Source of the DNA: a bacterium
GTDB taxonomy: Bacteria; Vulcanimicrobiota; Xenobia; Xenobiales; JADMJV01
DNA length: 41,367 nucleotides
Direction of reading: 5' to 3'
Assembly (NCBI GenBank): GCA_030149525.1
Contig: JASBRJ010000157.1
Coordinates: forward strand, 1 to 41,367
The notes below the pieces were generated by a model. That model made no database searches. It saw only the letters and a program-made list of their open reading frames with translations, and was not told where the DNA came from. Below are positions 31,027-39,528 of this stretch, one piece after another. Within the stretch, counting starts at the first letter, position 1, and each line of letters opens with the position of its first letter. Both the position numbers and the translations under genes were made by a program.

Positions 31027-31080
31027 AGATGATCCTTCGGTCCGAGGGGTCGGAAACCTTGGAAGCGAGAAGGCTTTACA

Positions 31081-31959
31081 ATGAAGAAACTCCTCCTGAT
31101 CACCCTCTTACTGTCTCTCACAGGGCTCTCTCAATCCCTGCCGGCCTATCTGACCATCGCCAGTTGGAATATTGAAAATCTAGATGGAGAGAGGAAGCAA
31201 GAGCCGGTAGAGCTTGCCCGTCATCTCGCCTTGACCGGAGCCCATGTCATAGCCCTTCAAGAGATTCACCACACGGGGCCCAATCTCAAGAACCCGAGGC
31301 TTGAGAAGGCACTCACTCAACTGGACGGAGAGTGGGATTACCGACTTTTCCCCAACAAGCCGCCCAACGAGAAGGCCAGGCTTTGCGGGGTGGCCTGGAA
31401 TAAAAATGTTGTGACTCCGGTGGGTGAATCGTTTCGGGTCCCCATTGTGGACGATCCCTCCGATGAATTCCCCATCTGGCATCGCCATCCCCACGCCACC
31501 AAATTTCGAAGCACAACTTCGGGCAAGACCGACTTCCTCCTCATCTCCATTCATCAAAAGTCGAACGGTCGGCCGAAGGGCAAAGACGAGTTTTTCACCC
31601 GGCGTCAACGGGCCTTGGAGGGTAAGACTCTGATGGAAGCTTTGCCGGTTGTTCAGAAGCATTTCGGGGGAGAAAAAGACATCATTATCGTGGGGGATAC
31701 CAACTGCCTGGATGCTGCTGAGCCTTCCCTTGCCAACTATCGAGGCGGTGGGCTCCGTGATCTCAATCTGCTTGATCACAATACCCACTTGAAGGGGCGC
31801 GCGCCCTTTGACCGTTTCTTCGTTTCGGAAGCTCAGCCTGAGTTTGCTCACAGTTTTCAGATGGTACTCAGCCCTTCCGACCCCCGTTCTCATGAAGAGA
31901 GAGTGTCCGATCATTACCTTATCTTGACCCAGATGGAGCTCATGGATGACGACGATTAG
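31081..31959 (+). CDS. Exported endonuclease/exonuclease/phosphatase-family protein
   Basis: The 292-residue protein has a signal peptide (MKKLLLITLLLSLTGLSQSLPA) and the EEP fold. Motifs are ASWNIENL, ALQEIHH (metal-binding Glu), SIHQKS, VGDTNCLD (Asp and Asn) and SDHYLI (catalytic His). Relatives cleave DNA, RNA or phosphoester-containing lipids and proteins; the exact substrate is open. It should act outside the cytoplasm. The last 14 bases overlap the next gene, so the GMC oxidoreductase is translationally coupled. Confidence 0.88.
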   Translation: MKKLLLITLLLSLTGLSQSLPAYLTIASWNIENLDGERKQEPVELARHLALTGAHVIALQEIHHTGPNLKNPRLEKALTQLDGEWDYRLFPNKPPNEKARLCGVAWNKNVVTPVGESFRVPIVDDPSDEFPIWHRHPHATKFRSTTSGKTDFLLISIHQKSNGRPKGKDEFFTRRQRALEGKTLMEALPVVQKHFGGEKDIIIVGDTNCLDAAEPSLANYRGGGLRDLNLLDHNTHLKGRAPFDRFFVSEAQPEFAHSFQMVLSPSDPRSHEERVSDHYLILTQMELMDDDD

Positions 31960-33757
31960 ACTTCTTTTCTTCGCTCTCTTACTGAGTTGGACGGCTCAGG
32001 CACAAAACACCATTGAGGAGGAGCTGAGAGAACAATTTGCACTCCCTGGTCAGGATTGTCCGACAGCAGAAGAGGCTTCGGCTCATCCGGCAGTCATCTG
32101 GGCCAGAGAGAACCTTCGCCCGGAGGATCTCGCTGAGACGCTCCTTACGATGGCCAATTCCCAGCGGGCCGAGCAGAGGTTTCTCTATCTGCTGCTTCGC
32201 CAAGCGTTCAATGTTCGAGAGGCCGCTCCACCGGTTTATCCGGGCCTCACCTGGCCTACCCAGCGCGCTCTTCAAGAGATCGATTATCTGATCATCGGCA
32301 GCGGTCCGGCGGGCTCGGTGCTGGCCTATGAACTGAGCCGCAACGGTTACAAGACCGTTCTGGTGGAGCGAGGCTCTTTAGTGAGGCCACGGGCGGTGGA
32401 CTCGAGAGCCCTCGGTTTTCTCAAAGAGGGTGGTGGGGCCGTGCCCACTGCCGATTCGTTTATGTTTTTGCGCAACGGCCGCGCCGTGGGAGGTGGGGCC
32501 ACGGTGAACGTGGACCTGGCTTTCGCGCCCACTTTGCCCTTTGTGCGAAAACAGTTGGACAAGTGGAATCAGCCTGGCTTTTCTGCGGAAAAAGTGGCTC
32601 GGGCCTACGCTTGGGTGAAAGAGACCATCGGTACCAGAACACCGCCTCTGGGTGAGGTGAATCGCAACAACCGAATCCTGCTCAACGGTGCCGAGAAGCT
32701 TGGTTTGAAACCGGCTTTTTACGATCTGAATACTCGCTCGCCTGGTCCTGGAGTTACCTTGGCGAACGACAAACTGGGTCCCGCCGAACGCCTTCTCCGA
32801 CGCGCCTTGCTGGAAGGGCAACCGCTGCAGGTTTTGTGGGATCTTGAGGTTCAAAAGATTCTGGTGGAGAAAGGGAGAGCCGTGGGGGTTGAGGTGAAGA
32901 GCCTCACTCCGCCGATTCACCCTGCTGTGGTGAAGCCGCAACCATCCAAGAATCGGATGATCAAAGCGAAAAATATCATCGTCAGTGCGGGTACCCTGGG
33001 AAGTGCCATCATCTTGTTGAAGTCGGGGCTGGGGGGCGAGCAGGTGGGCAAAGGCGTTTTGCTCCATCCGTCCATGCCTCTTATCGGTCACTTCCAGGAG
33101 CATATCGGGGTTCTAGACGGCACGGCAAGCACGGTTTACGCCACTGATCCCAAGCGGCCTCACCTGTTGTATGAATGTATGTCCGCGGGGCCCGACTACG
33201 CGGGTTTCATGCTTTTCGGAACGGCTGCCGAGAGGGCGCGTTTAGTGGAGCGCTTCGATCACCTTGGCGGTTTCGGGCTTCTGCTCATCGATGAGCCTCA
33301 CCCTCTCAATCGAATAGAGCTAGACGACGAGGGCAACCCGCAGGTTTACTACCAACTCAGGGGTGAGGACCGAGAGCGTTTCAAGGAAGGCGTTCGCCAG
33401 GGGATTGAGATGTTGTTGGCCGGAGGAGCCGAAGAGGTCTATCTTCCCACCACCGAGCCTCTAGACGGTTCCGAGAATTGGGACGGTCATCTTCAACCTC
33501 TCAAGGGCCCCGCCACAGTGGAGTGCATCCCTGGCCGGACCATCATAACCTCGGCTCACATGCAGGGGAGCTGCAAAATGGGTCACTCACCCAGAGACTC
33601 CGTCATCGGACCCGATTTCAAAGTCTGGGGCTACCACAACCTCTACGTCTGTGACACCAGCATCTTCCCCACCTCGGTGGGCGCCAATCCCATGCAGATG
33701 GCTTATACCACCGCTAAATTGTTGGCGGATCGGTTGGTCACCTCGGACAAACCCTGA
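31946..33757 (+). CDS. Exported GMC-family oxidoreductase
   Basis: The 603-residue flavoprotein has an N-terminal signal-like segment (MTTIRLLFFALLLSWTAQA) and an inserted N-terminal region before the FAD domain. The ADP-binding motif is IIGSGPAGSVLAYELSRNGYKTVLVERG. The GMC C-terminal block has the active-site histidine region HMQGSCKMG and the end pattern DTSIFPTSVGANPMQMAYTTAKLLAD. Members oxidise alcohols, sugars or sterols. Export through Sec with a flavin would be notable because flavin is usually attached in the cytoplasm. It follows EEP by a 14-base overlap and precedes PhoX by 35 bases, implying one operon. Confidence 0.88.
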   Translation: MTTIRLLFFALLLSWTAQAQNTIEEELREQFALPGQDCPTAEEASAHPAVIWARENLRPEDLAETLLTMANSQRAEQRFLYLLLRQAFNVREAAPPVYPGLTWPTQRALQEIDYLIIGSGPAGSVLAYELSRNGYKTVLVERGSLVRPRAVDSRALGFLKEGGGAVPTADSFMFLRNGRAVGGGATVNVDLAFAPTLPFVRKQLDKWNQPGFSAEKVARAYAWVKETIGTRTPPLGEVNRNNRILLNGAEKLGLKPAFYDLNTRSPGPGVTLANDKLGPAERLLRRALLEGQPLQVLWDLEVQKILVEKGRAVGVEVKSLTPPIHPAVVKPQPSKNRMIKAKNIIVSAGTLGSAIILLKSGLGGEQVGKGVLLHPSMPLIGHFQEHIGVLDGTASTVYATDPKRPHLLYECMSAGPDYAGFMLFGTAAERARLVERFDHLGGFGLLLIDEPHPLNRIELDDEGNPQVYYQLRGEDRERFKEGVRQGIEMLLAGGAEEVYLPTTEPLDGSENWDGHLQPLKGPATVECIPGRTIITSAHMQGSCKMGHSPRDSVIGPDFKVWGYHNLYVCDTSIFPTSVGANPMQMAYTTAKLLADRLVTSDKP

Positions 33758-33792
33758 AGGAGACCACTCCAGCCCGCACCAATCTCCATCCA

Positions 33793-35607
33793 ATGCCATT
33801 TCAACGTGTCCTGTCTTTCAACGAAGTTGCCGCCGCCCGATTTTCTCGTCGCAGTTTTTTGCAGGGAGCAACGACGGCGCTTTTGCTCTCGAGTTTTGCC
33901 GGTTGTTCTAGGAAAGTTTCTCCGGGAATACCGATCGGGAAAGCCGATCAGTTGAGTTTGCCGGAGGGTCACAGCGCCTTGCCTCTGCTTCGCTGGGGGG
34001 ATCCGCTCTTTGAGGGCGCGCCGGAGTTCGACCCTGTCAAACAGAGCTTTGAGTCGCAGTCTAAGCAGTTCGGTTACAACTGCGATTACGTGGGCTTTCT
34101 CAGTCGCTCGGAAAACTCGGGGCTTCTGGTGGTCAATCATGAATACACCAACACAGAGTTGATGTTCCCAAAGCTTGAAGTTCGCGACGGGCGTTTCTGG
34201 TTGACCCCCGACCAGGTAGAGACGGAGTGGGCGGCTATCGGGATGTCGGTGGTGGAGTTGGAAAAAGTCGACGGTTCGTGGCGTGTCGTCTTCGGGCCGC
34301 GGAACCGAAGAATCACCGTGAAGACTCCCATGAAAATCTCCGGTCCCGCGGCGGGCCATCCTCGCCTGAAAACGGGAGCCGACCCCAGCGGAAGCCGGGT
34401 GCTCGGAACCATGGCCAATTGCTCGGGCGGCAAAACGCCCTGGGGCACTGTGCTCTCAGGAGAAGAGAATTTTCAGGAGTATTTCGGAAACCTTTCCGGG
34501 CTTGCCGTTCTCGATCGGAGCCGAGAGAGTCTAGAACTCTTCCCTTTTGCCCAGGGGGCGTCAACGCGCGGTTGGGAGCGCTTCGACTCTCGCTTCGATC
34601 TTGCCAAGGAGCCCAATGAAGCCAACAGGTTCGGCTGGATCGTGGAAATAGATCCCGAAGACCCGAATTCCACACCGGTCAAGCGCACGGCCCTGGGTCG
34701 CTGCTGCCATGAGGCGGCCACTGTGACCCAATGTAAAGATGGTCGGATCGCCGTCTACATGGGAGACGACAGTAAGTTTCAGTTCGTCTACAAGTTTGTC
34801 TCCCAGGTCTCGGACTCGACCGCAGAAAGCCCGCTGGATAACGGCACTCTCTACGTCGCGAGATTTGAAGACGACGGAACAGGCTCATGGTTGCCGCTCA
34901 CATTCGGATCGGGGCCTCTGACCCCCGAAAACGGTTTTGAAGATCAGGGTGATGTTTTGATTATGACTCGTAAGGCGGCAAAACTTCTGGGCGCCACGCC
35001 CATGGACCGACCGGAAGACATCGAGGTGCAGCACGATACCGCACGAGTCTTTTTGGTTCTCACCAACAACACCTCAAGAGGTCATGGGCCCTATCCGGGG
35101 GCGGTACCCAGCAACCCCAGAGAGGAGAACCGTCACGGACATATTCTGGAACTTCAGGAAGAGGGGGGTTGCTCCTCGGCAACCCGCTTCCGATGGGAAC
35201 CGTTCCTCGTTTGCGGGAATCCCAACGATCCCACAACATATTTCGCCGGTTTTCCCAAGGAGCAGGTGGCCACTATTTCCTGTCCCGACAACCTCTGTTG
35301 GGGTCCTCAGGGTCGCCTTTGGATCGCAACCGACGGTATGCGTGCCTCGGTGGAGTCTCCCGACGGGCTCTTTTCTGTTCCAGTGGAAGGGTCGGAGAAG
35401 GGCAAGGTGACCGAGTTTCTCAGGACTGTTCCCGGCTCGGAAGTGTGTGGACCGGAGTTTACGCCGGACGGGGAGACCCTCTTCTTGGCGATTCAACACC
35501 CGGGGGAGGGGGGGACCTATCATCAGCCTTTGTCTCGCTTCCCCGACGGAAAAGGACCGCCCAGGCCGACGGTCGTGGCCATAAACATGCAATCGACTCG
35601 AGTTTAG
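33793..35607 (+). CDS. phoX: PhoX-type alkaline phosphatase (DUF839), Tat-exported lipoprotein
   Basis: The 604-residue protein begins with a twin-arginine signal (FSRRSFLQGA) followed by a lipobox (FAGC). It carries the PhoX/DUF839 beta-propeller marks NCSGGKTPWGTVLSGEENF, MGDDSKFQFVYKFVS and DNLCWGPQGRLWIATDG. PhoX removes phosphate from organic phosphoesters using iron and calcium, folded before export by Tat. The gene follows EEP and GMC on the same strand. No Pho box could be recognised upstream of EEP. The last 4 bases overlap the end of the minus-strand gene at 35604. Confidence 0.88.
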   Translation: MPFQRVLSFNEVAAARFSRRSFLQGATTALLLSSFAGCSRKVSPGIPIGKADQLSLPEGHSALPLLRWGDPLFEGAPEFDPVKQSFESQSKQFGYNCDYVGFLSRSENSGLLVVNHEYTNTELMFPKLEVRDGRFWLTPDQVETEWAAIGMSVVELEKVDGSWRVVFGPRNRRITVKTPMKISGPAAGHPRLKTGADPSGSRVLGTMANCSGGKTPWGTVLSGEENFQEYFGNLSGLAVLDRSRESLELFPFAQGASTRGWERFDSRFDLAKEPNEANRFGWIVEIDPEDPNSTPVKRTALGRCCHEAATVTQCKDGRIAVYMGDDSKFQFVYKFVSQVSDSTAESPLDNGTLYVARFEDDGTGSWLPLTFGSGPLTPENGFEDQGDVLIMTRKAAKLLGATPMDRPEDIEVQHDTARVFLVLTNNTSRGHGPYPGAVPSNPREENRHGHILELQEEGGCSSATRFRWEPFLVCGNPNDPTTYFAGFPKEQVATISCPDNLCWGPQGRLWIATDGMRASVESPDGLFSVPVEGSEKGKVTEFLRTVPGSEVCGPEFTPDGETLFLAIQHPGEGGTYHQPLSRFPDGKGPPRPTVVAINMQSTRV

Positions 35608-36236
35608 CTCTTCAGGCGGCTACGAATTTTTGCCAGGAGTCCTGGAGCAAGGCCGTTTCCTCCTTTGCCCCCTTTGGCCGCTCCGCCCTCAGGTTTGGCG
35701 TTGTCGTCTCCGCCGAACAAACGGTCTTCATATTTTGCCAGATCCTCTTCGCTCATATTCTTGTTTTGTTTGGCCAACTCAATCGCCTGATGAAGTATGT
35801 TTTGAAATTCCGGCCGTATCTTACCGGTTTTCTGCTTCTCGGCGACCCCCCAGGAGAGAAGTGAGTGGAGTGCACCGGCCGTTGCCATGCCGCCCGCATT
35901 TTTCATAGTGGAGAAGACCTGTTGAATGATGCCCATGGGCATCTGACCTGACTTAAGCACCTCGCTCCAGTTGCCGGCATTCGACTGTCCGGCCTCCGAA
36001 GCAGATGAAGCATTCTGCGGCCGGTTTTCGTGGCTGCCCCAGGACTCAAGGCCGTCGAGAAGACCCTCAAGACGGTTTGAGGGCTGGGAAGAGCGCCGGG
36101 CTTCAGGGGAGATGGTCACGGAGCCGTTTGTGTTCGCCTCGGCTTTTGAAGCCTGTTGGGCTGATGGCCGTCTTTCAGGGAGAGTTGAGAGTCCGAGTCC
36201 TCTGGTTCTGAAATGGGTCGATGTCTCTTTGATCAT
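35604..36236 (-). CDS. Hypothetical protein with disordered N-terminus
   Basis: The 210-residue protein has a Ser/Asn/Glu-rich disordered first half (about 1-90). A helical region follows (WSEVLKSGQMPMGIIQQVFSTMKNAGGMATAGALHSLLSWGV, shown here as 'GIIQQVF...LLSWGV' helices, about 92-150), then a Gly/Lys-rich tail. It has no signal peptide. It overlaps the stop of phoX by 4 bases, convergently. No family is recognised. Confidence 0.65.
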   Translation of the reverse strand: MIKETSTHFRTRGLGLSTLPERRPSAQQASKAEANTNGSVTISPEARRSSQPSNRLEGLLDGLESWGSHENRPQNASSASEAGQSNAGNWSEVLKSGQMPMGIIQQVFSTMKNAGGMATAGALHSLLSWGVAEKQKTGKIRPEFQNILHQAIELAKQNKNMSEEDLAKYEDRLFGGDDNAKPEGGAAKGGKGGNGLAPGLLAKIRSRLKS

Positions 36237-36367
36237 GGCTTTGCTCCTGTCTTGGTCTTGCTGTCAGCTTATGAAAGTGATGAGGATTCAAGATGGACTG
36301 TTTCATAGCAGTTGTTAGCAGGTTGTTAAAAATCGGTAGACCTGCCGCTGCCGAATTTTGAGGGAAT

Positions 36368-37933
36368 ATGCCTGCCCGCCACAAAGTCGGAAAAGTGTCT
36401 CAAAATCGCCGCAAACGGAATATTTTTCTTATTGTCTTCGGTCTTTTTGCCGCCATTGTTGCCGGCATGTTGGCTCCAGAAAGCCGCTCCCGGATAACTT
36501 TCCCCGAGCAAGAGCCGTTTCTAACCGACCAAAGCTTGCCGCTTCCTCCCATCGGTCCTCGGGAAAGTGGGTTCAATCCTTTGGACACGCCGTTTCTCTT
36601 TCGTCTGGGGAGTACCGACAAAATGACGGGTGAGGAGAGGGAGAGAATCCTTCAGTCGCAATATCACAGGATCTTGCAGAAGATAGACGGCGAAGTTCCC
36701 GAGGTCACTATCGACACCGTCTCCGGAATGACCGTTGTCACCATCGCCGACGAACCTTTTGCCACCGTGCTCCCCGCCGACGCTCCGGAGTACTACGAAC
36801 GCTTAGATGACGAGCGAAAAAAGAAGCTTGAATTGATGATAGCCCAGCGTTGGAAATGGCTCTTGCAAGTCGATCTCACTCAAGAGGCTCGAACTCGTTC
36901 CCCGGAATCCCTCGCGGCCTTCCCCTACATCGTCGGCGTCTTCTTTTTCATCTCTCTGGTCTTTCATGCTCTGGCCGATAGCTTTTCCCGTAAATACTTG
37001 AATTCTCCAGGCTGGTCGCTTAAAGCCTTCGTCTGGCTCGCCTTCTTGGCTCTGGCTTCCTGGATTCATCCTGTCTTCAAGCCGCTGGCCACGCCCATCA
37101 TTAAGGGGGGAGTCCTCCCGATCTTTTACTTCCTGATCATCGTGACGGCCTGCGGCATCGCCTACAGGCTGGGGTGTCGCGCTCTGGAGAACTATGCCAG
37201 GGCTTATATGGAGAGCCACCGGGCTCCCAATAAGCATTTGGAGCAAAGAATTCAGACCATCATCCAGGGGGGTCGGTTTCTCGTGGCAACGGTGGTGGCT
37301 ATCTGCGGATTTGCCTGGATGATGGGCGCGTTGGGGGTCGACGTCGGCAAAATTTTCGCCGGGGCCGGATTCGCCGGGGTGGCCCTGGGCGTGATCGGAA
37401 AGGATATCCTCAACGACTATTTCTTCGGACTCAACATTCTGGCCGAAGACCAGTTTACCATCGGTGACTTCATTGAAACGCCGGTGGCTACCGGCACAGT
37501 GGAGAGCTTCAATCTCAGAACTACCAGAATTCGGGAAACGGATGGCGGGCTTTCCATCGTGACCAATAGCCGATTGACCGTGGTGAAGAATCATTCGCGC
37601 GACTTTGCCAACGCCGATTTTCGGGTGGGTGTGGCTTATGGAAGCGACACCGATCGATGCATCGAGCTCATCTGTGACGAGGTCAGAAAGTTTGCTGAAG
37701 AGCATCCAGACAAGCTCGAGCCTAACCCTGTGTTCACCGGGGTTCACGAATTGGGCGACAGTGCGGTGACCCTTCGCGCTTTAATTCGAACAGCTGCCCT
37801 CGAGCAGTGGGGAGTTGGGCGGGAGCTCAATCGTCGCGTGCTTCATCGCTTCAAAACGGAAGGCGTCGATATACCCTTCCCTCAGCGCACGGTGTGGTTG
37901 AAAAAAGAGGCGGGGGATTCGGACTCAAATTAG
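36368..37933 (+). CDS. MscS-family mechanosensitive channel
   Basis: The 521-residue protein has an N-terminal helix and about five membrane segments. The MscS pore and beta domain follow, with FAGAGFAGVALGVIGKDILNDYFFGLNILAEDQFTIGDFIE as the glycine-rich pore helix (shown as contiguous features only in outline) and TVESFNLRTTRIRETDGGLSIVTNS as the beta domain. Residues about 50-160 form a large region before the membrane domain, absent from E. coli MscS (286 aa). It would release solutes upon hypo-osmotic shock, which fits the nearby ectoine-type genes only loosely. A GAGGGAAT site precedes the ATG. Confidence 0.92.
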   Translation: MPARHKVGKVSQNRRKRNIFLIVFGLFAAIVAGMLAPESRSRITFPEQEPFLTDQSLPLPPIGPRESGFNPLDTPFLFRLGSTDKMTGEERERILQSQYHRILQKIDGEVPEVTIDTVSGMTVVTIADEPFATVLPADAPEYYERLDDERKKKLELMIAQRWKWLLQVDLTQEARTRSPESLAAFPYIVGVFFFISLVFHALADSFSRKYLNSPGWSLKAFVWLAFLALASWIHPVFKPLATPIIKGGVLPIFYFLIIVTACGIAYRLGCRALENYARAYMESHRAPNKHLEQRIQTIIQGGRFLVATVVAICGFAWMMGALGVDVGKIFAGAGFAGVALGVIGKDILNDYFFGLNILAEDQFTIGDFIETPVATGTVESFNLRTTRIRETDGGLSIVTNSRLTVVKNHSRDFANADFRVGVAYGSDTDRCIELICDEVRKFAEEHPDKLEPNPVFTGVHELGDSAVTLRALIRTAALEQWGVGRELNRRVLHRFKTEGVDIPFPQRTVWLKKEAGDSDSN

Positions 37934-37995
37934 CCCATGGGATAGATGTGGCTTGCCAGGAAGGTGACCGATGAGATTTTCACCAAGCGCCAGCT

Positions 37996-38898
37996 ATGAA
38001 AATCGGCAAATTAGGTGTTTTTTATTTTCTTGATTCCCTTACGGCTCAGCAATCAGCAGATTTTGCACGCAGAGTCGAGGAGCTGGGATACGGAGCCCTC
38101 TGGTATCCCGAAGCCATAGGTCGCAACTCCATGGTCACGGCCGCCTGGCTCCTCAGCCAGACCGACAAGTTGGTCGTGGCCAGCGGCATTGCCAACATTT
38201 TCGCCCGAGATGCTCAGGCTGCCGCCGGTGCAAGACACGCTCTCAACGAACTTTCCGGTGGCCGATACCTTCTGGGGCTCGGTGTTTCTCATCCACCGCT
38301 GGTGGAAGCTATGAGGGGTCACAAATTTCAAAAGCCCTTGCAGCGGATGCGAGAGTATCTCGAAAAGATGAAAGAGGCGACCTACCAAGCCCCTATGCCG
38401 GAAAGCAGCGGGGAGATCGTTCTTGGCGCGCTGGGGCCCAAAATGACCAAGTTGTCGGGAGAAATGTGTGATGGAGCCCATCCCTATAACGTGACGCCTG
38501 AACACACCGCCAAAGCGCGCGAGATTCTTGGACCGGACAAGAAGTTGTACGTGGAGCACAAGGTCCTTCTGGAAACCGATGCCCACAAGGCCCGGGAGAT
38601 CGGGCGCAAAGCTCTGGACATGTATTTTGGCCTGGTCAACTATCAAAAGAACTGGGCTCGCCTGGGTTTCGAGGCGGCGGACTGGGAGAAACAGTCCGAC
38701 AGGCTGGTCGACGCCATGGTCTGGTGGGGAGACGAAGAGTCCATTCGAAAACGTGTCGACGAACATTTCGAGGCCGGGGCCGACCATGTGTGTCTGCAGC
38801 CCCTGGGCGACAATCCTCTGAAAACTCTAGAGGTGCTGGCGCCGGGAACAGGCGGCGACAAGGAAGACCCGCTGGAGCGGGGCTCTCTGCGACGCTAA
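37996..38898 (+). CDS. F420-type LLM-class oxidoreductase
   Basis: The 300-residue protein is a TIM-barrel bacterial-luciferase-like enzyme. The segments VEELGYGALWYPEAIGRNSMVTAAWLLSQTDKLVVASGIANI, ELSGGRYLLGLGVSHPPLVEAMRG and VVLQPLGDNPL-type C-terminal lines are typical of probable F420-dependent members (TIGR03620-like). The substrate is unknown. Together with the DDN-family gene at 7273 it suggests that the organism makes F420, although no F420 biosynthesis genes are present in the window. It lies between mscS and apt; an operon is not clear. Confidence 0.87.
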   Translation: MKIGKLGVFYFLDSLTAQQSADFARRVEELGYGALWYPEAIGRNSMVTAAWLLSQTDKLVVASGIANIFARDAQAAAGARHALNELSGGRYLLGLGVSHPPLVEAMRGHKFQKPLQRMREYLEKMKEATYQAPMPESSGEIVLGALGPKMTKLSGEMCDGAHPYNVTPEHTAKAREILGPDKKLYVEHKVLLETDAHKAREIGRKALDMYFGLVNYQKNWARLGFEAADWEKQSDRLVDAMVWWGDEESIRKRVDEHFEAGADHVCLQPLGDNPLKTLEVLAPGTGGDKEDPLERGSLRR

Positions 38899-38981
38899 CA
38901 GTTGCGAACGGCTCGACGGCCAGGAGTCCGGGTCCGGATCCAAAACAGAGCAACATCAAATTGAGAATTGAGGCGACCCCA

Positions 38982-39497
38982 ATGAATTTAGCGGAACACA
39001 TTCGTGACATTCCCGACTTTCCCAAGGAAGGCATCATCTTCAAAGATATAACGACCCTGGTGGGGAACGCCGAGGCGTTCAGAGCTTCGCTCGATCAGCT
39101 GCAAGAGAGATTCGCCGATACCGGTGCGACCGCGGTTGTTGCTCTGGAAGCTCGGGGCTACATTTTTGGTGCCCCTTTGGCCGACCGCATGGGTCTGAGG
39201 TTTGTTCCTGTTCGTAAACCCGGGAAGCTTCCAGCCGACACGATCCAGCAAGATTACGACCTGGAATATGGCTCCAATACGCTTGAGATCCACAAAGACG
39301 CTCTCAAGCCGGGTGAGAAAGTTCTCATTGTCGACGACCTCATCGCCACCGGAGGCTCGGCCGGCGCCACTGTGGCCCTGGTGGAAAAATTGGGCGCTGA
39401 AGTAGTGGGATTCGGTGCCATTATCGAATTATCGTTTTTAGACGGTCGCAGTAAACTGGGCAATATCCCGGTCGAGAGTCTTCTTACTTTTGATTAG
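38982..39497 (+). CDS. apt: Adenine phosphoribosyltransferase
   Basis: The 171-residue enzyme converts adenine and PRPP to AMP. It has IPDFPKEGIIFKDITTL near the N-terminus, ALEARGYIFGAPLADRMG, PVRKPGKLP and the PRPP loop VLIVDDLIATGGSAGA. ATG 38982 gives the usual Apt length; a longer frame starting at 38724 runs into the LLM gene and is rejected. In many bacteria apt neighbours relA, as it nearly does here. Confidence 0.95.
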   Translation: MNLAEHIRDIPDFPKEGIIFKDITTLVGNAEAFRASLDQLQERFADTGATAVVALEARGYIFGAPLADRMGLRFVPVRKPGKLPADTIQQDYDLEYGSNTLEIHKDALKPGEKVLIVDDLIATGGSAGATVALVEKLGAEVVGFGAIIELSFLDGRSKLGNIPVESLLTFD

Positions 39498-39528
39498 TGG
39501 ATTGCCGGAATTCAGGGGTTAGACGTTC

